A stretch of 64,000 nucleotides of DNA, from assembly GCF_014805685.1 (NCBI RefSeq), contig NC_060890.1, positions 21,956,000-22,019,999 on the forward strand. The letters are read 5' to 3'. The stretch comes from Silurus meridionalis (lineage: Eukaryota; Chordata; Actinopteri; Siluriformes; Siluridae). Numbering within the stretch: the stretch's first letter is position 1; every line of letters starts with the position of its first letter. The notes below the pieces were generated by a model. That model searched no databases. It saw nothing but the letters and a program-made list of their open reading frames with translations, and was not told the DNA's origin. Positions 22,104-32,972 of the stretch are shown in pieces. The position numbers and the translations under genes were made by a program.

Positions 22104-22108
<5 letters not shown>
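21060..22108 (+). mobile_element. L2/Rex1-like LINE, C-terminal part of ORF2
   Basis: The reading MANISSWMSAYQLKLNPNKT (from 21184), LLVIPGDSSQGQDL and SATARNLGVTM is the part of the reverse transcriptase just after the YADD box. The box itself (about 21105-21125, CTATACTGATGAAACTCAAC) has become YTDE. Later DYCNSLLAG (about 21493-21520) and LHWLPV (about 21625) appear in shifted frames. The 3' end reads CTCTGGACACTGGCATCTGC, then TAAACGCTGCAAATGTAA, and runs into TA repeats. Confidence 0.85.

Positions 22109-22176
<68 letters not shown>
22108..22176. repeat. (TA)n microsatellite at LINE 3' end
   Basis: TA repeats directly after the LINE tail, probably grown from its terminal repeats. Confidence 0.95.
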
Positions 22177-22179
<3 letters not shown>

Positions 22180-22470
22180 TCAGGATGTTGCTGCATAAAC
22201 ATCTATAAAAAAAAATACAGCTGTTAGTTTTCAGTTACCTTTTTCATGTCTTTTTTAGGCAAAACCAATTGATTTAATCCACCAGATGACATATCATTTA
22301 GGTCATATGGATAGAAAGATTATTTATTGATCGAGGTTATAATCTTGTTACATCAGAAATAACAACTGGACAATAAATACAACATAGAATCAAAAAAGAA
22401 ACTTTAAAAGTGATTTTAAAGTTTTAATTTTATCTTTATGACATTATCTTGCCCAACCATTTCAGTTATA

Positions 22471-22926
22471 CAGTGCATTTAAAAGTATTCAGACCCCCTT
22501 CAAATTATTAAATTGTGTTTCTGCACCTTCATTATAGTCTAAGTGTATTGACTGAACATGATTTGGAAAGTCACACACCTCTCCATAGAAGGCCTCATAG
22601 CTGACAATGCAAATCAGAGCAAAGACCAAGCAATGAGGTCAAAGGAATTGCCTGAAGAGCTCAGAGACAGGATGGTTGCAAGGTACAGATCTGGGGAAGG
22701 CTACCAAAAAAGAATTGCTGCTGCACTGAGGATTCCCATGAGCACAGTGGGCTCCATAATTTTCAAATAGAAGAAGTTGGGGACAACCAGGACTGAGCAA
22801 TTGGGGGAGAAGGGCCTTTTGATATGGATTTTTCTGTTTTTTATTGAAGAAAAAAAAAAAAAAAAACATTTACAAAGATTTCTAGAATCCTTTTTCACTT
22901 TGTCATTATTGGGTACAGAGTGTAAC
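22471..22926 (+). mobile_element. Tc1-like transposon, internally deleted
   Basis: Left end CAGTGCATTTAAAAGTATTC (22472). The short reading MRSKELPEELRDRMVARYRS then IAAALRIPMSTVGSI (22636-22770) is the first DNA-binding helix-turn-helix of a Tc1 transposase. The catalytic part is gone. The right part (CACTTTGTCATTATTGGGTA) is the usual end of this family. It abuts the next element. Confidence 0.8.
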
Positions 22927-23292
22927 CAGTGCAACCTCGATACTCACAGGGGTTATAATCTATGACCCTCGCAAGTAACAAGAAATCGCAAGGTTTTGAC
23001 TTTCTCCTTTTGATGGTTTCTTTTTCAAAAGGAATTGTACATGTACTGTAGTGTAAACTCAACAAATATTGTGAATTAATTGTCATAAATGTTTTATTTA
23101 CTATTTTAAATTAATAATACAATAATAACATTCAAACCCTGTTTTGAAATGTTACTCTGAACTATCAAATTTTTACAAACACCTTTTGGAAAAGAAAAAA
23201 AAAAAAAAACTTACGATAAGTTTGTCCAGTATGATAAGTCGTGAACTATCAAGGTCGCAAGTGTCAAGGTTACGAGTATCGAGGTTCCACTG
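22927..23292. mobile_element. Pogo-like MITE
   Basis: Terminal repeats CAGTGCAACCTCGATACTC (from about 22927) and GAGTATCGAGGTTCCACTG (to about 23292) match at 18 of 19 bases, with TA outside the right end. The interior is AT-rich with an A run and no reading frame. Confidence 0.8.
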
Positions 23293-24059
23293 TGTATATA
23301 TTATGGTTCATGGGCATTTCACAACATTTTAATTATCTATCTATCTATCTAGCTATCTGTCTGTCTGTCTGTGTAAATATGTTAATCATGCTAAAAAGCA
23401 TTGTAATAGTTAAACATTCTATACATATTCTGCATCACACTTCATACATTCAAATGTTTCCATGACGTGGGACATTTGAGACACCTGGGGAAATTTTTGG
23501 AGCTATTTAATGATCAAATGGATTGGAATTGTAACCTTTCCATTTATTCTGTGATCTATTTTAAATCTGTATTAACATTTCAACCTCCGTCTCAGAACGG
23601 CCGTTTCATGGCTTGGAGTCTCGCTCACTTTTAATCTAACCTTTCTGATGACTTTGCTTAAAAGTTTTATGTTCGCAAGACTCCCTGCCTCATTTTTTCC
23701 TCATCTCTCTCTCTCTCTCTCTCTCCATTACACTCCATTAATCTCCCTCTCTTTCTTTCCTCACCATGCCCATTTTTACCCTCTCATTTGTAATTCAACA
23801 TGTTACTCGAACCAAATGAATATTAGATGTCCAGGAGCTCAGATAGACTTGCTGATGTGATTTCTGACACCGTGTTATCTAATAAAAATGGATGAAACTT
23901 GAAAGTTGAAACTTTTTCCTCAGCAGCATGTACAATGTGATATCAGAGAATACGGTTGGAGATGATGTGACCTGAAGTGTAAAGGTGTGTACATAACAAT
24001 TAGGATAATCCATAATAATCCTAATAATCCACATTTCTCTTTAACTCTCCACCTCATTC
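23293..24059. other. Sequence with CTAT/CTGT and CT tracts
   Basis: (CTAT)n(CTGT)n at about 23332-23372 and (CT)n at 23705-23724. Otherwise nothing recognised. Confidence 0.5.
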
Positions 24060-24645
24060 TCTCTCTTCACATTTTCCTTGGATACCAGTGATCCTGCCCC
24101 TCTCTGCTCTCCAGACCTGCCTGGTCCATCCTGATGGATGGAGTTCTCTTCAATAGAAGGCCATTCGCTGCAGCTGAGCATGGTTCCACATGAACAGCCT
24201 AACGATCTATGGAACAGCCTAACGATTACTATGGAGGGTTATTAAACTCATCAATCATGAAGATGGATTTGAACTGAGATTAGAGTGGACGGTTTGCTAC
24301 AGTGGCTGGTCACTACAGTTGCTATGAAATATTTCTTTTTATTCAAGTGTCCAACAGTAAACATTTGATCACTTCAATAATGATGATGAACTATAATAAT
24401 GGATACTCTGTGTTACCCAGATGAGTCAGGTTCTTCTCAAGGTTTTGAAAGTTTTTTAGGAAGTTTTGTCTTGCCATTGTTACCACTTGGTAGCTTGTTA
24501 GGGATTAACCTATACAGACAAATTTATGACACTAAAATGTATATACACAATCTGTATAATTCTGTAAAGATGTTTTTTGACAATGTCTACTATCTAATGT
24601 CCAATGCTATACAAATAAAATTTTATTAAATTGAATTAAAGGTAG
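24060..24645 (+). mobile_element. L2-like LINE 3' end
   Basis: Contains CTGCCTGGTCCATCCTGATG, ACCCAGATGAGTCAGGTTC, TCTGTAAAGATGTTTTTTGACA and CAATGCTATACAAATAAAA: the 3' untranslated end of the local L2-like family with many changes. Confidence 0.75.
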
Positions 24646-24662
24646 AATTTTGTGTTTAAAAT

Positions 24663-24833
24663 GCTACCTCAGTGTTTAAGGCTCTGGGTTATTGAACAGA
24701 AGTTCGGTGATTCAGATCCCAATATCACCATGCTGCCACTGGTGGGCCTTTGAGCAAGGCCCATAACCCTCTGTGCTCCAGGGGGCTGTATCGCAGATGA
24801 CCCAGTATCATTACTGTGATATACAAAAAAAAA
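24663..24833 (+). mobile_element. SINE family A
   Basis: GCTACCTCAGTGTTTAAGGC head, GATTCAGATCCCAATATCACC, CATGCTGCCACTGGTGGGCC, and CTGTATCGCAGATGACCCAG with a decayed tail. Confidence 0.7.
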
Positions 24834-24888
24834 AGAATCTTACTATGCTGTAAAATTACATATGACATGTATATAGCTACTCTATGTT

Positions 24889-25882
24889 GATGAAGAAGTA
24901 TAGAGAAGGTCAGAAGGAGTTGCATTGTGTATCTGTGGATTTGGAGAAAGCGTACGGCAGGGTGGAGAGAGGAGTTGTGGTATTGTATGATGAAGTCAGT
25001 TGTGTAGAGAAGTATGTGAGGGTGGTGCGGGACATGTATGAGGACAGTGTGACAGAAGTAAAGTGTGCAGTAGGAACGACAGACTGGTTCAAGGTGGAGG
25101 TTGGACTTCATCAAGGTTTGGCTCTGAGCCCTTTCCTGTTTGCAATGGTAATGGACAGGTTGAAAGATAAGGTCAGGGAGCAGGTTGAGAAGAGCCTGGC
25201 AAGGTGGAGGTACGCACTGGAGAGAAGGGTAATGAAAGTCAGTAGGAGTGAGACAAAGTACATGTGTGTGAATGAGAGGGAGGGAAGTGAAGGAGAAAGG
25301 TGGAGGAGTTTAGATACCTGGGGTCAACTCTGTAAAGTAATGGAGAAGTGAAGAAAAGAGTGCAGGCAGGATGGAGTGGGTGAAGAAGAGTGTCAGGAGT
25401 GATTTGTAATAGTAGAGTATCTGCAAGAGTGAAAGGGAAAGTTTATAGGACTGTGGTGAGACCTGCAATGTTGTATGGTTTAGAGACAATGGCATTGAGT
25501 AAAAGACACAAGGTGGAACTGGAGGTAGCAGAGTTGAAGATGCTGAGATTTTCTTTTGGAGTGACGACAATGGACAGGATTAGAAATTAGTTTATTAGAG
25601 TGACCGCGCATGTAGGACATTTTGGAGACAAGGTGAGGGAGGAGTGGTTGAGTTTGGACATGTGCAGAGGAGGGAAATTGGGTATATCGGTAGAAGAATG
25701 CTGAGGATGGAGCCACCAGGCAGGCGGGAAAAAAAAGGTCAAGGAGGTGGTCCATGGATGTGGTGAAGGACGACATACAGGTAGTTGGTTTGAAAGAAGA
25801 AGATGTAGAGGACATAGTGGTGTGGAGATGGATGATCAGCTGTGGCGACCCCTAATTGGAGCAGCCGAAAGAATAAGTTGAT
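24889..25882 (+). mobile_element. RTE-like LINE, reverse transcriptase fragment, catalytic box deleted
   Basis: The 155-residue reading (24884-25351) has VDLEKAYGRV (motif A, catalytic D at 24938-24940) and VGLHQGLALSPFLFAMVMDR. It then goes straight to VEKSLARWRYALERR, so the FADD/YADD segment is deleted. Later frames carry KVYRTVVRPAMLYGLETMAL (about 25440-25495) and the C-terminal part. The tail TGTGGCGACCCCTAATTGG, AGCAGCCGAAAGAA lies at 25843-25876, followed by TGATGATGATGA. The copy cannot move itself. The RTE assignment is from memory of the family. Confidence 0.85.
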
Positions 25883-25994
25883 GATGATGATTTATAATGT
25901 ATAAAGCTACTTATAGCTCTTGGTAGTTTAAATTTTGTATATTACATTTAAACTTGATTTTTTGAATGTCATTATTTAAAGCATATATAATTCA

Positions 25995-26165
25995 GTTAAA
26001 TTGTATTTGTCTAGTGTTTTAACACTACAGTAAAGTCACAAAGTGGCTTTACAGATTAAAAATATAAATGTAAATGTATAAATTTGTCTCTAATCCTTAA
26101 ACTCGGTGAGACAATGATATGCGAAAGAAACCCCAGAGGAACCTCAATGGGAACCCATCCTCTAG
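25995..26165 (-). mobile_element. L2-like LINE tail, minus strand
   Basis: Reverse complement shows GATGGGTTCCCATTGAGG, TTCCTCTGGGGTTTCTTTCG, TGTAAAGCCACTTTGTGAC and a degenerate terminal stretch. Confidence 0.6.
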
Positions 26166-26995
26166 TTATATTAGACTGCATGTCCATGTGTGTACAATGT
26201 TTTCAATGCTGCCACTTTTTCAGTTGCTCAGTGTGTTTATTTTGCTTACAGACTATTGTTATATTTACTTGCCATTTTTCTTGTCTATTGTCCATGCTCA
26301 ATGTTTGCAATTCTATTTTTTATGGAGAGGTTTTTACACTGTCTGAAATGATTTGTACAACTGTAGTGCATTATACATAGATCCACAGAGCACTGTTAAT
26401 GCACCAGAGAACAAACTTGAAAAAAGTACAAGTACAACAACAGCTTATACCTGTATGTGCAGTACAAAATGAAAGAAAGCCAAAATTACCTCAATGCATT
26501 TGGCAATATAATGAAATGATCAAACTTTTTTTTTGTCTAAATTGTTACTTTAACAATAAGATCATAATGTATCTAACAGCTCTAATGTCTGTGTATACTC
26601 AGGCTGTAAGTGCCTTTCCTGGCTCTCATGCTCCCTCAGGCTAAGAAACAAAACAACGTTTGCTGCAAGGTGTTCTTTACCCAAGACAATTTTTCATCAT
26701 CTGACAGCTGGGGCAAAAATCTCTTAGGGCTCTACACTAATTCATCGTCCTGTCAGGAGAGTAAAAAGATTTCGTATCAGATATCGGACAGTAAAGTTTA
26801 ATATCACTAAGAACTTCCAGAATAAGGCCAAATCGGTTTCTGAAAGATTTTTTCTTTTGTTTTTGAGAAACAATAAAATCCAATGTGATTTACATTTAAT
26901 CCATTGTTTACATTTACTTATGACTTTAGTTACAACTACTCTACATATTTATACACAAACTGTCCCAACTGTTCATCAGATGTCTATTGTATGGA
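26166..26995. other. AT-rich sequence, nothing recognised
   Basis: Several short reading frames of biased composition without recognisable motifs. Confidence 0.5.
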
Positions 26996-27684
26996 TTATA
27001 TGGACAAAAGTATCTGGATATCTAACTCAAAGCCAGATGTGGTTCTTCCCCAAACTGTTAGAGGCACATAGTTATATAGGATGTCTTTGCGTGCATTTGA
27101 GATCCAGCATGACACTGCCCCTGTGAACAAAGTGAGCTCCATGAAGATATTGTTTACATAGTTTGGAGGGGAAGATCTTGAGTGGCCTGCCATAAAGCTC
27201 TGACATCAACCCTTTGGGATGAATGTGAATGTTGATTGTTCCCCCAGGCCTCCTCAACTCACCTACATCAGTACCTGACTTTACTAACACACTTTTGGTT
27301 GAATAACCACAAATCACAAGCACACTTCAAAATGTAGTGAAACATCTTCCAAGAAGAATGGAGGGTTTTATAACTAGGGATTAAAATGGAAATTATGTGG
27401 AATGGGATGGTTAAAAAGAATTTGTCACACATACATTACAGAAGAGTGAAATTCTTGCTTCAGATATCCCAGTGATGTTAGGAAGATGGGTTTAGAGAGC
27501 AGGGTCAGCATTATACCACACACCTGGAGCACAGAGGGTTTGGGGCCTTGTTTAAGGGCCCAAAATGTGGCTGCTTGCTGATAATGGGGCTTGAACCCCC
27601 GGCCTTATGATCAGTAACCCATAGCCTTAATCACTAAGCTACTGCTTCTGCATGGTCAGGTTTCCACAACTTTTGTCCATATAT
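26996..27684 (+). mobile_element. Tc1-like MITE (family M1) with a SINE inside
   Basis: Begins TTATATGGACAAAAGTATCT, contains CAGATGTGGTTCTTCCCCAA, GATCTTGAGTGGCCTGCCA and TCCAAGAAGAATGGAGGG, and ends GGTCAGGTTTCCACAACTTT then TGTCCATATATTG. A family A SINE splits its right end. Confidence 0.8.
27421..27648 (-). mobile_element. SINE family A, nested
   Basis: Minus-strand copy: tail TTTGTCACACATACATTACA in + orientation, body GGGCCTTGTTTAAGGGCCC and head GGGGCTTGAACCCCCGGCC, TAATCACTAAGCTACTGC. It sits inside the MITE, so it arrived later. Confidence 0.85.
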
Positions 27685-29368
27685 TGAATAAATATATAGG
27701 GTTTTATAGGTATATTCTTTCCTATATGAGGTAATTGTGATTTTTGGATGCACTTTTTAAGTCTTAGTCTTAGAAATGATAATTCTTAATCACCCCAGTT
27801 GCCAAATTTCCCCATGGGAAGTTTTAATAAATACCCTAATCTACTCTGAATTACTCTTGCTGAATTTTCATCGAAAATAAACAATTGAATGGTGATGTTT
27901 TTAATCCAATAATGATTTTTAAATGCTGGTGTTTTCAGTTTCTCAATATTTAAAAAAACAATCTTTATGAAAATACCACTCTTCTATTTGATTAGCCCTG
28001 ATGCCAAACCCAAGCCTTTGTTTGCAGGTGTACTCTGGTCAACTCCTGCCAGTCGTTCTAGCTCCCACAGCCCTACAAGCAACTGACCATTCTAGTATAT
28101 AAGAACTCCAAATGCCTGGTGAGAAACACATTCTTTTCACTAACAGAATTCAACCCCATGCCCATGTAGCACAAAGGATTAGTCACAATAATTCACCTTA
28201 CAATATGATGTTCTCTCAACAGGATGCATTTCAAGCAAAACCCAGCTGCAAAGTTGCACACTTTGGTCTACAGGGAGTCTGAAAATGCCCATGCTGAAAA
28301 AATTCCTCTGGTTTGCTAAAATTGCACATTTCAAACTAATTATCTTTATCTCTTCATACTCAATTGCCATTGTTGCTCTAAAAAGACACAGCTGGTAATC
28401 CTGTTTGAGTCAGGACCTTGGAAAAGAAAAATTCGCAAGAAATATAAAGCTATTAGTTACATACTGGATTAAAAAAAAAAAAAAAGGTACAAACATCCAA
28501 AAACAAGCTTTACACAAGAGCTCAGTCAATGGAAAAGCACTCAAGGGATTGTTCAAAAACCCACAGAAATGATTAGTGCTTTGTAAAAAGGTCTCTTCAT
28601 GTAAAAATAAATCTGAAGTGGACAGGACTTAGCCTGCAGGATGTGCACATATAAACTATAATTATATCTGATGTCCTAGAGTTTCCACAGCTACAGCTTG
28701 CCTAAAAAACTATCATCATAATCATGCTCTGTTGCTTCGAAAGCGGTGATTCACTAAGTCATGTTACTCTGGTAGGGTTTAACTTGTGACATGGGGCCAG
28801 TGTTGGTGATGGAGCCAGATAATATTGTGTTACAATCAGAAAAGTGATTCTATTGCAACCATATTATGGGATAATAAGATCTGGATGAGCTTTAAAGATT
28901 TTAAAAGCTGCTCACTTTTTAATTATAATAAACACCACTGAATTCATAGCACTGATCTATATTATTCATTTATATTGATTTCTTCTTCTGCTCTTAATTT
29001 TGTTTTAACCTTCTCAAATCCAAATTTTAGATCTGCTTTGCTTCATTGTACATAAATCAGCATCTTTAAGACATAAACAAGAACTGTTTGGTGAAATAAA
29101 GGTCTGCAGATTTTCATAACAGATGGAAATAGCCAGAAAATGGCCATGGATACATGAGGTAGCTTGGCTACAACAGCTGTACGCCACATTTTGTTCTACT
29201 CCTGTCAGTCAAGGAATCTGAGATTGCAGTGAGAACAGAATCCCTCCAAACAAAAGATTAGGAAAAACATCACCTGTTTTTTGGGGGGGGTTATTTTCAG
29301 TATGAAACTATTCCTGAACATCTACTGCAGCACTACAAAGAACATACTCCCTTATGGGATGACGTTGT
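27685..29368. other. Unique AT-rich sequence, nothing recognised
   Basis: A run at 28471-28485. No exon or transposon found. Confidence 0.5.
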
Positions 29369-29500
29369 ACAACTGCAATTTCAAAAAAGTTTGGACACAG
29401 TGTAAAATGTAAATGAAAGCATAATGCTATTTGCAAATTTCATCAACTCATATTTACCATTTTAACAGAACATAGAAAACTAATATAAATAACTAATATA
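29369..29500 (+). mobile_element. Tc1/mariner-like left-end fragment
   Basis: CAACTGCAATTTCAAAAAAG, TTTGGACACAGTGTAAAATG and AACAGAACATAGAAAACTAA fit the left terminus of the same family whose right part is at 3085-3816. Confidence 0.6.
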
Positions 29501-30229
29501 AATAAGGTAATTTTCTATTCAACTAATTAAGTTAACTGCCAACAGATCAGTCATATATAGTAAATATATATACACTTGTATTTAGTTCACAGCCAAGGCA
29601 GAATTACTACTGACCAGTACACACCAAATAAACACTTTAAATATGAAAGGTTGCATCATGTTGTATATAAAACTCTGAATTGTCTTAATGGCGATGGTAG
29701 AGGCTGTTCTTGGTGTTGTGTAACACTGCGGCTATTTGACTCAGGCTGTTTAAAATCCTCTCCGGAAATTAAGGACATTTCTGCTTAACAGACATGGATT
29801 CAGAACATGGAAGGATCGCAATGCTGACTCACTTCTACTAGCGCATGTGTCACTATATTTATGTAACATAGATATAAATTCCAGCAGACTGGAAAAGAGC
29901 ACAGCCATGATTTCTCGCTCTGCGACAGCCAAACTGCAGAGATGCTGTTACATCCACCCTGAATGTACCTCGTACTCTGCTTTTAGACCAGTTTTCTACA
30001 TAAGTCTGTTCTAATTCACTGCTTTTTTCTATTATCCATGTCTAGTTTAAATATTGCGTGAACCCAACACTATTAGAGGACATACTTCCATACTGAAACT
30101 CTCTCTGTACTCATTGTTACCGAGCATGGTCAAAGAGAAAGCTTTGAGTTGAAAAGTGTGTTCTTTGTTATTGAACACATTTTTGGAATCTGACTGACTT
30201 TTTAAAGCAATAAAAAAAGGTGACACTTT
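29501..30229. other. Unique sequence, nothing recognised
   Basis: AT-rich intronic sequence without repeat or exon signals. Confidence 0.5.
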
Positions 30230-30550
30230 GTGTAAAGTTTGGGACACACCAAAATGACTGTGCACGTAGGACAATGTTGGAGTGTTTTTCAAGCGTCGGT
30301 CAGCTATAGTTTTTCCGGTGTGTTCCGCACTGTTGGCTCTAGTCGGATAGCGTCAGCTGTTTTGCAGCCAATTCTTCATGTCGAATCAACGACGGAGCTC
30401 GTCGGCTAGAAAGAGAACTCCGATTGACTATTCAGCGTAGCGAATGAACACAGGAGAAAAAAATTAACTGGCAAAAGTGAACAACAATAGAATAAAAAAC
30501 CAACGCACAGACACTTCTTGTCTAGTTGTAGTCTGTCCAGTGTGTTCTGA
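30230..30550. mobile_element. Possible unclassified DNA transposon fragment
   Basis: More GC- and CpG-rich than its surroundings (GCGTCGGTCAGC, GACGGAGCTCGTCGGCTAG, CAGCGTAGCGAATGAAC), with ends TTTGGGACACACC and GTCCAGTGTGTTCTGAGG that are partly complementary. It looks like a MITE, but the family is not certain. Confidence 0.35.
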
Positions 30551-30559
30551 GGCAACTTT

Positions 30560-30690
30560 TTTTTACCCCAATGCAGGCATTATCTGTGTAAAGCTGATGC
30601 CCAATGTTTATGGCATTATCTGTGTAAAGCTGCTTTTAGACAATGCCCATTGTTAAAAGCGCTATACAAATAAAAAGTAAATTAATTGAT
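30560..30690 (+). mobile_element. L2-like LINE tail
   Basis: GGCATTATCTGTGTAAAGCTG appears twice (30567 and 30613) before GCGCTATACAAATAAAAAG, so the tail has a small internal duplication. Confidence 0.75.
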
Positions 30691-31396
30691 GCGAGGTAAC
30701 ACCACAGACAGGTTTGGTGGATTCCTACATTAAATGTCCTAGCAAGTGCCATATAATCAAAGTTCAGACAGATGCAGATGCGCGTTAGGATACTGTTAAT
30801 GAAGATAGGGCGAACAAATCCAAAGTGTAATCCAATAATCTAAAACAAAGTCAGACTAAGGGTCAGGAGATTAACACACAACATGCTCAGGATTTTCCCA
30901 GATGAAGAACAAAGCAAAAGACGAACCTAAAAAAGCATAGAATCAAACAATGTAATTAGGATAATGTAGGAGTAGTACAAACAGCACTAAAACCTCTTAA
31001 TATTTATGATGTTCCACATTTATGGAATTTGGCAATGCAGATTGCTGGGAGTTGGAGTTCTTATTATTTTGGACTTTTATGTAAGCAGAACAACAGCACC
31101 ACCCAAGGTCATGAGTAAATACATTAAGATGAGGAAATATAAAGGAGCAAGCCTCGGGCTGATTTCTTTCTAGGCCACTTAACAAAACCTCAGCACTGAT
31201 TGAGAAAAAGCCTTTGGAAGATAACCTCAATGTAAATCAAATAACTGAACAATGTACTATCAAAGTGCAAATTAGATAATAAATGATTGATTTTCTGTTT
31301 ACTGTGCTTGCTATTCAGAATACACACTGCATCATTAACATAGGTTTGAAATACTCTACAGAAAAATTGCAAATACAGTGCTATCTATCAATCAAT
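30691..31396. other. Unique sequence, nothing recognised
   Basis: No coding or transposon signal found. Confidence 0.5.
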
Positions 31397-31860
31397 GTAC
31401 ACTATCTGGACAAAGGTTTGTGGACACCTGACCTATGTGCTTTTTGAACATCCCATTCTACATTTAGTCCAATTTATAATATTTTCTGGGAGGAGGCTCC
31501 ATTTTGGAGTGTGAATAAGATAAGATATACCTTTATTCATCCCACAGTGGGGAAATTTCTTGAAATTTCTTGAGAGTAAAGTAAGGTGCTGATGTAGGTG
31601 AAGTTAGGAGACCTGGGGTGCAGTCAACATTCTCATTTATCCCAAAGATGTTCATTAGGGTTGAGGTCTATATGCCACTCCACCCCAAGATCTTCCATTC
31701 AACCGATGTAAACATTCCTAGTTAAAGAAAAATAAAAAAAATCATGCTATTAGATCAAATGACATACTAAATTATGTGCCTCCATCTTTGTGGTAATAGT
31801 TTGGGGGGAACCACATATGGCTGGAAAGGTCAGGTGTCCCAATACTTTTGTTCAATAAGT
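31397..31860 (-). mobile_element. Tc1-like MITE (family M1), minus strand
   Basis: Plus-strand ends CACTATCTGGACAAAGGTTT and GGTCAGGTGTCCCAATACTT. The interior includes AGATCTTCCATTCAACCGA. A stretch at about 31514-31572 (TACCTTTATTCATCCCACAG, TGGGGAAATTTCTTG) is foreign to the family and is probably a small SINE-tail insertion. Confidence 0.75.
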
Positions 31861-31977
31861 GTGTTCCTTTTGGATTAGTGTAAAAGTGAAATACTTTGGA
31901 TTAGGCTCAACTATAATGTTTAGTAAATTTTTTTTTTTTTGCCATCTTTTTCAATATCATGGCCTGAGTATGAATGT

Positions 31978-32172
31978 GAAATAAAGTGATAGCTAAGTGG
32001 TTAAGGTATTGAACTTTGGATCTAAAGGTCATGAGTCTAATCCCAGTCACCAAGCAGCTACTCCTGGGCCCCTGTGCAAGGCCCTTACCCCTATAGCTGC
32101 TCAGTTGTACAAATAAGGTATATGTAAGCATTTCTCTGGATATGAATGTCTGCCAAGTAGCATAAATGTAAA
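31978..32172 (+). mobile_element. SINE family B with L2/Rex1-type tail
   Basis: Head GATAGCTAAGTGGTTAAGG and ATGAGTCTAATCCCAGTCAC (pol III box-like), body CTGGGCCCCTGTGCAAGGCC, and tail ATGAATGTCTGCCAAGTAG, CATAAATGTAAAT. The tail resembles the LINE end at 22070-22108. Confidence 0.65.
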
Positions 32173-32503
32173 TAAGGTGAAGACAAGGTTAATCTGGGAC
32201 AGTTCCTGCTAATTGTTCCTCTTACAGATCTGTCTAACCTGACTCAGCTTAATTATGGAAAAAAAGGCATTATACCAATATTTGGCTTGGTGTTGGGGCT
32301 CCCTGCACTTTTGGGTCATCATACTGAAATCTTGACTCTTTTTTTCCCCCCAAGTGACCTGCTTCTGGAATTATTACGGAAAATAAGACTGTAATATTGA
32401 AGTGCTGATAATGTTATGTTTTGGCAATAATAATATAATAATAATAAGGAACAGCTGATTACTACATGATAACTTATTATATTAAACAAAATGTTATTTC
32501 CAT
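32173..32503. other. AT-rich sequence, nothing recognised
   Basis: Short AAT repeats at about 32427-32447. Otherwise plain. Confidence 0.5.
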
Positions 32504-32972
32504 GATCTAGAGCAGTGGACCTGTTTTGTGCCACAGACCGGTTTAATGTCAGACAATATTTTCACACGGATAAATACAACAAAATAAAATGATACGGCAT
32601 AAAAACTAGTATTTTTTAAATATAATAATAAACGTGAATTCACTGTGTTGTTTTTTGTTCATTTTGCTCGCTTGGGGGTTTCAATTTAGCGGTAATGTAT
32701 TATGTGTTCGTGGCCGGAGCCGGAGCCCCTTTGAGAAGGTAGCGGATGGAGGTAAGACATGTGACCGAGGCATCATGACATGCATCAAGAGTGAGTCATA
32801 GACAGATGTGGTGAAGAGAATCTGGTAATTAAAATAAAAAACATCATTCAGAATCAGATAATAAATAAAATGGAATTAATGTAAATTATGTACTCTCTCT
32901 GCAGCCCAGTACTAATTGACCCATGGACCGGTGCCGATCCGCAGCCCGGGGGTTGGAAACCACTGATCTAGA
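32504..32972. mobile_element. hAT-type MITE with 8-bp target duplication
   Basis: The element (32512-32964) is flanked by perfect GATCTAGA copies (32504-32511 and 32965-32972). Its ends, GCAGTGGACCTGTTTTGTG and GGGGGTTGGAAACCACT, form short imperfect inverted repeats of the CAGTGG type. An 8-bp target duplication is the hallmark of hAT elements. There is no transposase reading. Confidence 0.88.
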
